Shown here: positions 1 through 8,664 of the stretch, piece after piece
Layout: every line of letters begins with the position of its first letter
How positions within the stretch are numbered: position 1 is the first letter of the stretch
Assembly (NCBI GenBank): GCA_036504595.1
Contig: DASXUX010000053.1
Location: 248,001-312,000, forward strand
Direction of reading: 5' to 3'
Origin: DASXUX01 sp036504595
Lineage (GTDB): Bacteria > Planctomycetota > SZUA-567 > H5-PLA8
DNA length: 64,000 nucleotides
Made by a program: the position numbers and the translations under genes
The notes under the pieces: generated by a model
Seen by the model: the letters and a program-made list of their open reading frames with translations, nothing else
What the model was told of the DNA's origin: nothing
The model's database searches: none

Positions 1-255
1 CCGTTCTTTTGCCGCTTGCCAGATGCCGACAAAGCATGCGTCGTTGAAGCGGTTGTTGCCCTGTTGGAACATCAGAACCAGGTGGTGCGAGCGAAGGCGC
101 TCATGATGCTGACGAACTTCCTTGACGTGAAGCCGGAGGCCATGATCCGCGGCGGCTACCCGGTCTACTCACTGGACGGAGTCAAACAAGCTGCCATCGA
201 GTGGCTCAAGAAGAACAAGCTGGCCGCGGCGACAACGGGAGGCGCGAAGCCATGA
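1..255 (+). CDS. C-terminal end of a HEAT-repeat-like protein (partial)
   Basis: The reading frame is open to the left edge of the window, so only about the last 85 residues are seen. They look like a helical HEAT/ARM-type repeat (VVALLEHQNQVVRAKALMML is a typical helix-turn-helix) followed by a short polar tail ending in GGAKP. The first in-frame start (TTG, base 16) is probably internal. Such repeats usually make protein-protein scaffolds; no specific function can be given from this fragment. The assignment rests on helix pattern only. Confidence 0.6.
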   Translation, partial: PFFCRLPDADKACVVEAVVALLEHQNQVVRAKALMMLTNFLDVKPEAMIRGGYPVYSLDGVKQAAIEWLKKNKLAAATTGGAKP

Positions 256-848
256 GCGCAGGATGCTGATTTCAGATCAGGCGAAAAAAATGCAAAAATA
301 CTCTGCAATATTCCTGCCGTTGAAACGTCATATACTCTGGGCTGGGGGCGAAGGGATACTCTGTCTGCGCATCGCAGATTGAAGCTGCGGAGTTTACTTG
401 GGGGCGGGTGATTGCACATGTGCAATTTTTGTAGCGAGTCGTCTCTCCTCGTCGATTTTTGGTAGCACCACATGTGCAGTGTTGGACAGAAGCTGCGTGG
501 TGAATGTGCGAGATTTGATGGCTGATGGCACGGGCAGCCCACAACGAACCGGCGGTGCCGGAGCCAAAAGGGCTGCCCGTGGCACCTAAAAATGCGCACA
601 TGTGCAGTGTTGGACAGAATGGTTAGGCTTGGCGAGTAGTGATGGTCTTGCGATGCCGATGTGCACCTATGCGTGGTGCAATTTTTTACAGAAAAGACGA
701 TGGAGTTGGGGGTATGCATCGCCAGGACTCGGTCCGGGGTAGCGCTTAACACGACGCACTGTGCAGTTTTTTACAGGCGTGGTGCGGCGACTGCCGAGCA
801 TTGCATCCGAGCCTTGCTCAGCGGGGACTCGGATTTAACGGAGCGTTC
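256..848. repeat. 593-bp intergenic region packed with TGCAC palindrome elements
   Basis: No gene is supported here. The stretch holds five copies of a short element with a TGCAC/CACATGTGCA core next to a T-rich run and ACAG: 411-432 (contains the perfect 14-nt palindrome TTGCACATGTGCAA), 466-490, 594-619, 673-692 and 755-776. Copies 466-490 and 594-619 share CACATGTGCAGTGTTGGACAG-like sequence; the last two share GCAnTTTTTTACAG. An inverted repeat GGCACGGGCAGCCC / GGGCTGCCCGTGGCACC (527-586) is nested between them. The same element recurs at 27638-27695 and 35915-36432. Confidence 0.75.
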
Positions 849-2432
849 ATGCCTACGGTCTTGCTTGCTCTATTGATCTTGCTCTCCGGAGTCTGCTTTG
901 CGGCGGACGACAAGGCGGAGTATTCCGAGCTTTGGGGCAAGAACGGGGAGAAGTGGAATCCGTCGGGGCGGCTGCCCGACTTTTCGTACGCGGGCTACCG
1001 CATGGGGGAAGTTCCGATTCCCTCGCCGGCGGTGAAGTGCAGCGTTAAGGACTTCGGCGCGAAAGGCGACGGCAGCACCGACGACACGAAGGCTTTTCAG
1101 GACGCGCTGAAGAAAACGACCGGCGGCGCGATCCTGATTCCGGCCGGCAAGTACGTCATCACCGATTTCCTCGAAATAGACAAAAGCAATCTCGTGTTGC
1201 GCGGCGAAGGGCCGGGCAAAACGGCACTGTTCTTCCCAAAGTACCTGAATGACATCAAGCCCAACTGGGGCGCGACGACGAGCGGCCAGAAGACGAGCAA
1301 TTACTCCTGGGGCGGCGGCTATATCGTCATCAAAGGCAGTAATGGCGGAAAAGCTCTGGGCAAGATCGCCGAGCCCGCCAAACGCGGCGAGCACGTCATC
1401 GTGCTGGAGAAAGCATGCACGCTGAAGAAAGGCGACTTCATCGAAATTCGCCAGAAGGACAATCCCGACAACGCGATGATGAAGCACCTTTACTGCGGCC
1501 AGCCCGGCGATATGGCGAAGATTCCCGGCAGCACGAGAACGAGCTTCGTCAGCCGCATCACGGCCGTCGAGGTAGCACCGGCGGTACGTTCCACGGCCGG
1601 CACGGAGGCCGGCGCTACCACGGCCGGCAGGGACGCCGGCGCTACCCCAAGAACGAAGGTCACGCTTGAGCGCGCGCTGCGCAGCGACGTCGATCCGGCC
1701 TGGCACGCGGAAGGCTTCGAATTCGCTCCGCGCGTGGTGGACAGCGGCGTGGAGGAACTCACGTTCGAATTCCCGCCACAACTTTACAAAGGGCACTTCA
1801 CGGAACTCGGCCACAACCCGGCGCTGATCAGCGGCGCGTCGCACTGCTGGATTCGCAACGTGCGGGTGCTCAACGGCGAAAGCGGCCCGTACCTGGGCGG
1901 CTGGTTCTGCACAGTCAGCGGCATCACGCTCGATTCGACCTGCACACCCGACAAGACCGGCTGCGTCGGGCACCACGGCATCACGCTTTACGGAACGGAT
2001 AATCTAGCTGAAGATTTCACTTTCACGTGCAAATACATTCACGATCTGACCGTCGAACACAGTGCGGGAAACGTCTTCCATCGCGGCAAGGGCGTGGACA
2101 TGTGCTTCGATCACCACAAGCGCGCGCCGCACGCGAATTTGTTTACGAACATCGATATCGGCGAAGGCAAGCGCATGTACATGTGCGGCGGCGGCGCGGC
2201 GCTGGGCAAACATTCAGGCGCTTGGGAGACGTTTTGGAATTTGCGCGCCAAGCAGCCGCAAAAGCTCTGGTCGCCCGACTTCGGCCCGGACATGATGAAC
2301 TTCGTCGGCGTCGAATCGCGCGAACAGCCTGTGCTGAAGCCTGAGGGCCGCTGGTGGGAACCGATCTCGCCGGCTAGGCTTCAACCGCAGGACTTGTACG
2401 AAGCGCAGTTGATGAAAAGAACGAAGAAATAA
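849..2432 (+). CDS. Secreted pectate-lyase-superfamily protein (right-handed beta-helix)
   Basis: 527 aa. The ATG at 849 is chosen because it starts directly with a signal peptide (MPTVLLALLILLSGVCFAAD); the in-frame TTG 48 bases earlier would put charged residues in front. Residues about 65-90 carry the VKDFGAKGDGSTDDTKAFQ signature of the Pectate_lyase_3 / GH28-like beta-helix family. The rest is Gly/Asn/His-rich, as in beta-helix repeats (GHHGITLYG, TVEHSAGNVFHRGKG). Likely exported and acting on, or binding, a polysaccharide; the substrate is not predictable. Residues about 245-270 (AGTEAGATTAGRDAGAT) are encoded by an in-frame REP insertion at 1571-1656. The next gene, a secreted esterase-like protein, begins 38 bases downstream. 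Confidence 0.8.
   Translation: MPTVLLALLILLSGVCFAADDKAEYSELWGKNGEKWNPSGRLPDFSYAGYRMGEVPIPSPAVKCSVKDFGAKGDGSTDDTKAFQDALKKTTGGAILIPAGKYVITDFLEIDKSNLVLRGEGPGKTALFFPKYLNDIKPNWGATTSGQKTSNYSWGGGYIVIKGSNGGKALGKIAEPAKRGEHVIVLEKACTLKKGDFIEIRQKDNPDNAMMKHLYCGQPGDMAKIPGSTRTSFVSRITAVEVAPAVRSTAGTEAGATTAGRDAGATPRTKVTLERALRSDVDPAWHAEGFEFAPRVVDSGVEELTFEFPPQLYKGHFTELGHNPALISGASHCWIRNVRVLNGESGPYLGGWFCTVSGITLDSTCTPDKTGCVGHHGITLYGTDNLAEDFTFTCKYIHDLTVEHSAGNVFHRGKGVDMCFDHHKRAPHANLFTNIDIGEGKRMYMCGGGAALGKHSGAWETFWNLRAKQPQKLWSPDFGPDMMNFVGVESREQPVLKPEGRWWEPISPARLQPQDLYEAQLMKRTKK
1571..1656 (+). repeat. GTAG-REP cluster inside the pectate-lyase-like gene
   Basis: GGTAGCACCGGCGG at 1571 is followed by two copies in opposite orientation: GCCGGCACGGAGGCCGGC-GCTACC (1597-1619) and GCCGGCAGGGACGCCGGC-GCTACC (1624-1655). 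Each is a GCCGGC...GCCGGC hairpin ending in the complement of GTAG. The frame of the host gene is kept (AGTEAGAT). Confidence 0.85.
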
Positions 2433-2464
2433 CCACAGATGGACACAGATAAACACGGATGGAG
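2433..2464. repeat. ACCACAGAtGGACACAGAt dispersed repeat
   Basis: Directly after the stop codon of the beta-helix gene comes AACCACAGATGGACACAGAT followed by AAACACGGATGGA, a nonanucleotide-like ACACAGATn series. Related CAGAGGACGCAGAGGACGC series lie at 13602-13636 and 21288-21316, and the longer ACAGAG hairpins at 36300-36400 and 36918-37013 have the same vocabulary. It supplies the sequence just before the ribosome-binding site of the next gene. Confidence 0.6.
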
Positions 2465-2470
2465 GAAACG

Positions 2471-3223
2471 ATGAAAACGCTGGTGCTGGTCTGCTCAATG
2501 TTGCTGGTCGTGGGAACGCTGCGTGCCGCCGACGAATTGGAAGCTCGTGTTTACAAGGACGCCGCCGGCAAAACGCTGCCATACCGCCTGCTGCAGCCGA
2601 AGAACTACGATGCCAAGCAGAGCTATCCGCTCGTTCTGTTCCTGCATGGTGCCGGCGAACGCGGCACGGACAACAGCAAGCAAACGATGCACGGCGTCAA
2701 GCTTTTCACCACCGAGGAAAACCGCGCGAAGTCCCCGTGCTTCCTGGCCGTGCCGCAGTGCCCCAACAATGAGCAGTGGGTCAGCGTTCCCTGGGGCGCC
2801 GACTCGCACACGATGCCCGAGAAACCTTCGGAGCCGATGCGCCTGGCGCTCGAATTGGTTGCGGCATTGCAGAAGGAGTTCAGCGTCGATGCCAAGCGGC
2901 TGTATGTCACCGGCCTGTCGATGGGCGGCTATGGCGCGTGGGACTGCATCCAGCGCAACCCGCAGATGTTCGCCGCGGCCGTGCCGGTTTGCGGCGGAGC
3001 CGACGACACGAAGGGCGCGCTGATCGCGAAGATTCCGGTGTGGGCGTTCCACGGGGCAAAAGACACGGTCGTGAAAACGAAGCGCTCGCAGAACATCATC
3101 GCCGCGATGAAAGCCGCGGGCGGCGACCCGAAGTACACCGAGGTCCCCAACGTCGGCCACAACGCCTGGGACGAAGCGTACAAGCAGCCGACGATCGAGT
3201 GGCTGTTCGCGCAGAAAAAATAA
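2471..3223 (+). CDS. Secreted alpha/beta-hydrolase (prolyl-oligopeptidase / PHB-depolymerase-like esterase)
   Basis: 250 aa. The ATG at 2471 is preferred over 2459 because GGAGG lies 6 bases before it and the signal peptide MKTLVLVCSMLLVVGTLRAAD begins there. Fold motifs: LFLHGAGERGTD (oxyanion region, residues about 58-69), GLSMGGYGAW with the nucleophile Ser (about 147-156), WAFHGAKDTVV with the acid Asp (about 189-199) and VGHNAWDEA with the His (about 222). This is the layout of exported carboxylesterases and feruloyl-esterase-like hydrolases that often accompany polysaccharide degradation. It follows the beta-helix gene by 38 bases, so the two may be co-transcribed. Exact substrate unknown. 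Confidence 0.85.
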   Translation: MKTLVLVCSMLLVVGTLRAADELEARVYKDAAGKTLPYRLLQPKNYDAKQSYPLVLFLHGAGERGTDNSKQTMHGVKLFTTEENRAKSPCFLAVPQCPNNEQWVSVPWGADSHTMPEKPSEPMRLALELVAALQKEFSVDAKRLYVTGLSMGGYGAWDCIQRNPQMFAAAVPVCGGADDTKGALIAKIPVWAFHGAKDTVVKTKRSQNIIAAMKAAGGDPKYTEVPNVGHNAWDEAYKQPTIEWLFAQKK

Positions 3224-3458
3224 TGACGCGGGGACGCGGGGACGGGGGGAAACAGCGACGCGGTGGCGCGAATCAGAACCGCGACCGTAAGGGAGCGGCG
3301 GCAAGCGACAGAGGCGCGACGGTAGGCCCGCGGAATCCTAGCGGGACACGAGGACTTGAGATGTTAGTAGTACAGGTGAAAGCGGATTGTTGGTTCAGGC
3401 TTGTGTCCGCGTCGCGCGCTGTATACGATGAAGAAAGTGCGGCAGAAAGGGTATGCGT
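3224..3458. repeat. Intergenic repeat patch (GACGCGGGG array, GTAG hairpin)
   Basis: Contains a GACGCGGGGACGCGGGGACG array (3228-3250), GCGACCGTAAGGGAGCGGC (3282-3302, found reversed inside mutS near 23490-23515) and a GTAG-type hairpin, GTAGGCCCGCGG...CTAGCGGGAC (3320-3346). No gene seen before the antitoxin start. Confidence 0.55.
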
Positions 3459-3674
3459 ATGAAAGCTTTTGAATGTCCAGTTGAGGTCACTCCCGACGGC
3501 AGAATTGAAATCCCGCCGGAGCTCGCCAAGCGACTCCCACGGGGTCACGGAGTACGGGCCATCTTCCTTGTCAGCGAACCTGATAGTGACGAAGACGCGG
3601 ACTGGGCCAGACTGACGAAAGAACGTTTCGCCGCTGGGTACAGCGACGCGGATGCAGTCTATGACAGGGTCTAG
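3459..3674 (+). CDS. Antitoxin of an MazF/PemK-type toxin-antitoxin pair
   Basis: 71 aa, acidic. The ATG at 3459 lies 8 bases after AGAAAGG; the ATG at 3453 would be too close to that site. The N-terminal part (CPVEVTPDGRIEIPPELAKRL) resembles the swapped-hairpin (AbrB/MazE-like) DNA-binding strand pattern. The C-terminal half (DADWARLTKERFAAGYSDAD) is acidic and probably toxin-neutralising. The stop codon is 3 bases before the toxin start, the usual antitoxin-first operon order. Assigned mainly from its position and size. Confidence 0.7.
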   Translation: MKAFECPVEVTPDGRIEIPPELAKRLPRGHGVRAIFLVSEPDSDEDADWARLTKERFAAGYSDADAVYDRV

Positions 3675-3677
3675 TTT

Positions 3678-4007
3678 ATGAAGACTTACAGCGGGGGAGA
3701 GGTGGTTCTAATTTCGTTTCCGTTTACGAGCTCCGGGGGAACGAAGAATCGCCCAGCATTAGTTTTGCTGGACACTGGAGATGATGACATCCTTGCTGCC
3801 CGAATGACGAGCCAGAATCGGCAAGGTCTGCACGATATCGAGATCAAAGACTGGAAGCAGGCTGGACTTTTGCAGCCCTCGGTTGTCCGGCTGCATAAGA
3901 TCGCCACCCTAGAAAAGCGCGATGTCGAACGCCGTCTTGGTGCACTCAGCTCTTCGGATTGGGGCGTCATTAAGGGCGAAGCAGCGAAGCTCTGGTGCAA
4001 CCTTTAG
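3678..4007 (+). CDS. PemK/MazF-family toxin (endoribonuclease)
   Basis: 109 aa. The opening YSGGEVVLISFPFTSSGGTK and the following NRPALVLLD are the family signature (GdVvlv.fPft...g...K.RPavVls), with the central T/S-rich strand (ARMTSQNRQG). Members are SH3-like mRNA interferases that cleave single-stranded RNA at short sites and are blocked by the cognate antitoxin, encoded 3 bases upstream. Length matches the family. Nothing suggests inactivation. Confidence 0.85.
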   Translation: MKTYSGGEVVLISFPFTSSGGTKNRPALVLLDTGDDDILAARMTSQNRQGLHDIEIKDWKQAGLLQPSVVRLHKIATLEKRDVERRLGALSSSDWGVIKGEAAKLWCNL

Positions 4008-4065
4008 CGTTTCCCGTTTCTTCGTTTTCTCTGCGTCTCAGCGGCTCTACGTTTAGTAGAAGCTC

Positions 4066-4827
4066 TTAGATCAGCGCCGCTGCGGCGTTGTCCAGGAAGA
4101 AGCTGACGGTGCCTTTGCACTCCCGCAGCAGGCGCGCGACGGGCGGCTTGGGCGGCTCGGCATCGGCGAAAATCTTGGCGAGGTTCATGGCCTTCTGGCC
4201 GCCGGTGGCGAGGACGAAGACCTGAGCGGAGCGCCAGATGATCGCCTGGGTAATCGTGATGCGCTTGACGGCGGGCTTGATGGCGGGATTTGTGAGCACC
4301 GGATCGCACCACGTCACCCACTTCTGCATTTCGGTTTCGGCGGGAGTGCCCGCGAAAATCGACGCGATGTGACCGTCGGGGCCGATGCCCAGCAGAATCA
4401 AATCGAAGCCCGGCAGGTCGTCGGTGCGGCGCTGAAAGTGCGCGTGCAGCAAGTCGTCGTACCATTCGGCGCACGCGGCCGGGTCTTCGTGATCGGTTGG
4501 TATCGGGTTCACGTTTTCGACAGGAATCGGGACTCGCTGGAGCAGCGCTTCGTTGGCCATGCGGAAGTTCGAGTCCGGATGATCGTGCGGCACGTGGCGT
4601 TCATCGCCAAAGTAAATCCGCGTCTTCGCCCACGGCATCTCGCGCGCGAGCGGTTCCACCGCCAGCAAGCTGTACGTACTGCGCGGCGTCGATCCGCCCG
4701 AAAGCGCCACGGTGAAACGGCCGGACGCTCGCACGCGCGTTTGAGCCAGCCGCGTGATCGCCTCCGCCGCCCCGCGGCTGAGGCTGTCGATATCTGAGTA
4801 AACGTACTTCACGAAGGGGTGGTTCAT
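4066..4827 (-). CDS. pgl: 6-phosphogluconolactonase
   Basis: 253 aa from the ATG at 4827, with GAGGACAGTG upstream; an adjoining GTG would add one residue. Family motifs: FTVALSGGSTPRSTYSLLA (phosphate loop), IYFGDERHVPHDHPDSNFRM and LLGIGPDGHIASIFAGTP, with the catalytic His in GHIAS. It hydrolyses 6-phosphogluconolactone to 6-phosphogluconate in the cytoplasmic oxidative pentose phosphate pathway. The upstream gene on the same strand is gnd, the next enzyme of the pathway; the gap between them is about 110 bases. No glucose-6-phosphate dehydrogenase gene is in the window. Confidence 0.95.
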   Translation of the reverse strand: MNHPFVKYVYSDIDSLSRGAAEAITRLAQTRVRASGRFTVALSGGSTPRSTYSLLAVEPLAREMPWAKTRIYFGDERHVPHDHPDSNFRMANEALLQRVPIPVENVNPIPTDHEDPAACAEWYDDLLHAHFQRRTDDLPGFDLILLGIGPDGHIASIFAGTPAETEMQKWVTWCDPVLTNPAIKPAVKRITITQAIIWRSAQVFVLATGGQKAMNLAKIFADAEPPKPPVARLLRECKGTVSFFLDNAAAALI

Positions 4828-4938
4828 CACTGTCCTCGAACGTCGAACTAAAAATGAAAAAGTAAAAATGAAAAATCGGCGGATGTTATGCGAGGTGACA
4901 AGCCGCTGATTTCGAATTTTGCATTTTCAATTTTGAAT

Positions 4939-5832
4939 TCACTTTACCACTGTGTGTCCGCCAAACTGATTTCGCAGTCCATTGAGAAACTTCAGCGCGA
5001 AGGAATCCTCTTGCCTCGATTCGAAGCGCGCGAAGAGGGCGGCGGTGATTGCCGGCAGGGGCACGCCGCGATCGACGGCGGCTTGGACGGTCCAGCGGCC
5101 TTCGCCGGAATCGTTGACGTAGGGTTTGATGCCTTTGAGTTCGGGATTCTCGGCCAGTTCCGCGGCGCCGAGTTCCAGCAGCCAGGAGCGCACGACGGAA
5201 CCGTGCTGCCACAGGTCCGCAATCTTCGCGCAATCCAGTTGGAACTCGCTGGCCTTCATCAGCGCGAAGCCTTCGGCGTAGGCCTGCATCATGGCGTACT
5301 CCACGCCATTGTGGACCATCTTGACGAAATGCCCGGCTCCGTGCGAGCCCATGTAGCCGTAGCCGTCGGCGGGCGCGAGTGTCTTGAAAATCGGCTCGAG
5401 GTAATCGAAGATTTCCTTCTCGCCACCGATCATCAGGCAGTAGCCGACCTTCAAACCCCACACGCCGCCGGACGTGCCGACGTCCATGTACTCGATGCCT
5501 TTTTCGGCGAGACTTTTCGCGCGCCGCACGTCGTCGGTGAATTTCGAGTTTCCGCCGTCGATGATGATGTCGCCGCTGGCCATGTGATCGACCAGGCCGT
5601 TGATCGTTTCTTCGGTCGGTGCACCGTCGGGGACCATCACCCAGACCGCTCGCGGGGCGCTGAGTTCTTCGACGAGCTCCTTCAGCGAACTTGCCGGCGC
5701 GGCGCCATTCGCGGCCGCGGCGTTGACCGCGTCGGGCGAGCGATCGTACGCGACGACCTTGTGCCCGCCCTGGATCAGCCGCACGACCATGTTGCCGCCC
5801 ATCTTGCCCAAACCGACGATACCCAGTTCCAT
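4939..5832 (-). CDS. gnd: 6-phosphogluconate dehydrogenase, decarboxylating (short form)
   Basis: 297 aa, the length of the short NAD-type 6PGDH/YqeC branch rather than the 470-aa form. The start is supported by AAGGAG 7 bases upstream. N-terminal Rossmann motif GIVGLGKMGGNMV, then GGNSKFTDD and GTSGGVWG (substrate loop), the catalytic Lys in GHFVKMVHNGVEYAMMQAY, and a C-terminal helical domain ending NGLRNQFGGHTVVK. It converts 6-phosphogluconate to ribulose 5-phosphate plus CO2. With pgl just downstream it forms a two-gene pentose phosphate unit. Confidence 0.95.
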   Translation of the reverse strand: MELGIVGLGKMGGNMVVRLIQGGHKVVAYDRSPDAVNAAAANGAAPASSLKELVEELSAPRAVWVMVPDGAPTEETINGLVDHMASGDIIIDGGNSKFTDDVRRAKSLAEKGIEYMDVGTSGGVWGLKVGYCLMIGGEKEIFDYLEPIFKTLAPADGYGYMGSHGAGHFVKMVHNGVEYAMMQAYAEGFALMKASEFQLDCAKIADLWQHGSVVRSWLLELGAAELAENPELKGIKPYVNDSGEGRWTVQAAVDRGVPLPAITAALFARFESRQEDSFALKFLNGLRNQFGGHTVVK

Positions 5833-5986
5833 AGCGAGGCTCCTTTTCTTACAGACTCAACGGAGTCTCTTTCTACAGAGACATGCGGGCGCTGTCATCG
5901 GGAATCTGTGCGGAATTGCCCAATAGATAAAACAGGCTGGACCGGCCATTTCTACTGTCCCCTGTTCAATTCGTTCAGATCGGGTG

Positions 5987-6075
5987 GGCTCTTGGCTCTT
6001 CGCTCTTGGCTCTTGGCTGCGCAAGCGATATTCGGGCAGTTGCTTCCAAGAGCTAAGAGCCAAGAGCAACGAGCC
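5987..6075. repeat. Inverted heptanucleotide array (GCTCTTG word)
   Basis: Left arm: four tandem GCTCTTG/C units (5987-6020). Right arm: the complement CCAAGAGCTAAGAGCCAAGA and onward (6045-6075). The centre is about 25 bases. Potentially a long hairpin between gnd and the zinc-ribbon gene, but without a T-run, so not a classical terminator. The same word occurs inside a coding region at 40604-40630. Confidence 0.75.
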
Positions 6076-6118
6076 AGCGCGGGGGCGACCTAGAAGAAGA
6101 CGGTCGGACTATTCCACT

Positions 6119-7090
6119 TCATGACGCGGCGGCAGTCTTGTCGTGGCGGAGGACGACGACCGCATTGGAAGGGGCGATGCCGGCGGCGAGCAGCTCCTTG
6201 AGAGGGCCCGTGGTCAGGATGGGGTTCCTTCTCGCAGAGGGTTCTGCGGAACGTGAGGTGGCAGGCTGGTCATCCTGGGCCGGCGTAGACTCGTTGGGCT
6301 GGCTGGCGGGTGGCGCCGCAGGTTGCGCGCAAGACTGTTCAGTGGGGACGTCGCATCCGAGGACAGCGTTGAGATGTTGGCCGAGTTCGCCGTCTAGAGC
6401 GCACAGACGTTGCTCCAGTTGTGAGCACACGCGGTCGAGAGAGTCCAGGCGCGTGCAGAGTTCCTGGCGCGTGTCCTGAATTTTGCTTTGGAGCGTTGCG
6501 ACGTCGGCAAGGGTGATGCTCATGCGCGTGGCGAACTCCTGCACGAGCGGTTCGAGCGCGACGACGGCGGCGGCGCGGAATTGTTCCAACTGCGCCTGAG
6601 CGGCTTGCGTCTGCGCGTTGGCCTGATCGAGTTCGGCGCGGGCGGAGCCGAGTTCGCTGAGCATTTTGGCGCTCTTTTCTTCGGCCTCCCGAAGCCGCGA
6701 GGCAAACTGCTCTTCGCTCCGCGTCCGGTGCGCCTGGCTTTCGGCAAGTTGCGCTTGCAGCTCCAGGTTTTTGGCTTCGAGCTGTCGCCGGGCGGCCTGA
6801 ATTTGTGCGTGCTCATCGCCGGCATCCGCTTGCCCGTGGTTGCCGGCCAACGCTTGGCCGCCGAAATCGAGCGACACGCGCTGCTGACAGTAAGGGCAGG
6901 CGGACAGGTCTGCGGTGCGTTCCAGATCGGACCAGCAGTTCGAGCACAAGAGCCGGTTGGGGTTTGCACTTCGCGCACTGGGCGGGAAGGTGAGGAGATT
7001 GTTACAGGTCGTGCAGCGGAACTTGCGTTCGCCGGGCGTGCCCTTGTAACGTTTGCCGCATCCAGCGCAGACGACGATAGTCTCAGACAT
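6119..7090 (-). CDS. Zinc-ribbon coiled-coil protein
   Basis: 323 aa. The start (ATG, 7090) is set by GGGAGGAAACACC upstream and by alignment with the zinc-ribbon head of the histidine kinase at 8661-9719. Residues 1-75 hold two CxxC pairs per ribbon (C8/C11 with C26/C29; C49/C52 with C65/C68), so two zinc ribbons. Residues about 95-240 are Ala/Gln/Glu/Leu-rich heptads (AEEKSAKMLSELGSARAEL), a long coiled coil. The C-terminal 90 residues are Pro/Ala-rich and disordered. Function unknown. The shared head suggests it meets the same partner or signal as the neighbouring kinase. Confidence 0.75.
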   Translation of the reverse strand: MSETIVVCAGCGKRYKGTPGERKFRCTTCNNLLTFPPSARSANPNRLLCSNCWSDLERTADLSACPYCQQRVSLDFGGQALAGNHGQADAGDEHAQIQAARRQLEAKNLELQAQLAESQAHRTRSEEQFASRLREAEEKSAKMLSELGSARAELDQANAQTQAAQAQLEQFRAAAVVALEPLVQEFATRMSITLADVATLQSKIQDTRQELCTRLDSLDRVCSQLEQRLCALDGELGQHLNAVLGCDVPTEQSCAQPAAPPASQPNESTPAQDDQPATSRSAEPSARRNPILTTGPLKELLAAGIAPSNAVVVLRHDKTAAAS

Positions 7091-7392
7091 GGTGTTTCCT
7101 CCCACAACCGGACAAGTGTAGCGCAACAGTAATATAGACGCATTTTGCGACGATTTGCAAGTGTGATTTGTAGTAAAATATGTAAAGTTATTATCTGTAA
7201 TGCTTTGCAATTGCACGATTTGGCAACACACCAATAACATTACAAGAACGTAACGTGATTTCATGCAGCATTAGGGTATCAAAAACGGTCTAATCTTGGG
7301 CAGAGTTTTCATTCACCACGTCAGGCAACCGGCAAGGAAGTTCGAACATCAAATACGATAGCGCCGTCCACGCCAGAAGAGTTGAGGCCACG
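7091..7392. other. AT-rich intergenic region between divergent genes
   Basis: Clearly more AT-rich than its surroundings (for example 7165-7200, TAGTAAAATATGTAAAGTTA). It separates two divergent genes and probably holds both promoters. No convincing -35/-10 pair or regulator site could be fixed by eye. Confidence 0.4.
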
Positions 7393-8664
7393 TTGGGAGC
7401 GTTGGACCAGAAGGCCAAGGTCTACTACCTGCGAATTCCACGCCGCGCCGTCGCGCTGTTGCTCGCCGCGATGCTGCTGCCGTGGGCCGTTGTGTTGTTC
7501 GTCACGATGAGGCCGGAAAAAGCGGCCGTGGCGCAGGCTTCTCCGGCTCCGGCGCTTTCGGCGGCGGAAGTGTTGAAAGCCCGCACGCACGTCAAGCCGG
7601 GGCCGTGGGGCACACTGGAGTACGTGGACATCAAGACGCAGCCGCCGGATGAGTTTATCTCGCCCAACCTGTTTGGCGGATCTCATCCGCGCTGGGTTTT
7701 CAAGGGATTCTCGAAAAGCGCTGTCGAAGAGCTGTTCGCGGCCTGCGGCTTGAACGAAGCGCAGCACAAGTCGCTGTCCGCGGCGATCGCCCTCGACGCG
7801 GCGAAAAACGAGTGCGTTGTGACGCCTGACGACGAAGTTCTGTTCGGCCTCGCCTCCGATGCGCGCGCTCGCGTCTACAGCGTGCTGGCCAAATCGCCGG
7901 AGAACTCGGCGCAACGCGACCCGTTCATTTTCAAGAAAGACATGATCGGACCTCACCTGGACGCAAGCGGGCTGAACGCAGACACCATCACGCAAATCAA
8001 GAAGTTGCTCTACCCCAGCGGCGACCTGGTCCTGCTGGCCGATATCGGCACGATCGCGCGCCGGGTGACGGATGTGCAGGAGCGCAGCCGGTTGTTCCGG
8101 ACGTTGTTGCAGCGCGTCTCGATGTTCCTGCGCCTGCGGCTGGCGCCGGATTCGGACATCAAGGCGCTCACCGATTATTGGGGCCGCGGAGGCCGCGCGA
8201 CGGCGGTCGCGCCGCTGCTGGAGTCGCTGCAGAACGCGTCTTCGCCGATCAGCGTGGATGTAACGCTGCTGCTTCCAACGTTCGCGCGCACGCGGCTGTA
8301 CACGTATCCGTTTCCGAGTTCGAAGAGCGAAGCGGCCGCCCAGGACTGCCATTGGAGCGCACTGAACTTCTTCAACGAAACCGTTGACGACCGATTCACA
8401 AAGCCAGACGTGGTCCGCTCAACGATTGAGAAGGAGTACTATCCGGTGCCGGGCAGTCCCGCGTTCGGCGATCTGGCGCTCTTGTCCACGCCGGAAGGCG
8501 CCATCGTTCATTCGGCGGTGTTCATTGCCGACGATGTGTTTTTTACTAAGAATGGCGCGTCGTACATCTCCCCCTGGCTACTGGTGACACAGCACGAGCT
8601 GATGGATTCATTCCCAGCCTACGAGAAACTGCAGATGGTTTTCTACCGGATGAAAAAACTCTAA
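7393..8664 (+). CDS. Membrane-anchored hypothetical protein
   Basis: 423 aa from the only usable start, a TTG; the frame is open upstream to a stop at 7291 but has no ATG or GTG. A single membrane segment (AVALLLAAMLLPWAVVLFV, about residues 20-38) preceded by RIPRR suggests an N-in anchor with the bulk outside the cytoplasm. The body has no motif I recognise; it ends with an ordered domain (DLALLSTPEGAIVHSAVFIADDVFFTKNG). Its stop overlaps that of the convergent kinase gene by 3 bases. Conserved-protein character is judged only from composition and frame length. Confidence 0.7.
   Translation: MGALDQKAKVYYLRIPRRAVALLLAAMLLPWAVVLFVTMRPEKAAVAQASPAPALSAAEVLKARTHVKPGPWGTLEYVDIKTQPPDEFISPNLFGGSHPRWVFKGFSKSAVEELFAACGLNEAQHKSLSAAIALDAAKNECVVTPDDEVLFGLASDARARVYSVLAKSPENSAQRDPFIFKKDMIGPHLDASGLNADTITQIKKLLYPSGDLVLLADIGTIARRVTDVQERSRLFRTLLQRVSMFLRLRLAPDSDIKALTDYWGRGGRATAVAPLLESLQNASSPISVDVTLLLPTFARTRLYTYPFPSSKSEAAAQDCHWSALNFFNETVDDRFTKPDVVRSTIEKEYYPVPGSPAFGDLALLSTPEGAIVHSAVFIADDVFFTKNGASYISPWLLVTQHELMDSFPAYEKLQMVFYRMKKL

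Noticed and set aside
870..1976. 368-codon minus-strand frame opposite the beta-helix gene
   Set aside because: Arg/Ala-rich antisense shadow typical of GC-rich DNA; the plus-strand gene has signal peptide and family motif.
5987..6075. Intrinsic terminator for the flanking genes
   Set aside because: Long inverted arms but no following T-run; same vocabulary occurs inside a coding gene, so it is better described as a repeat.
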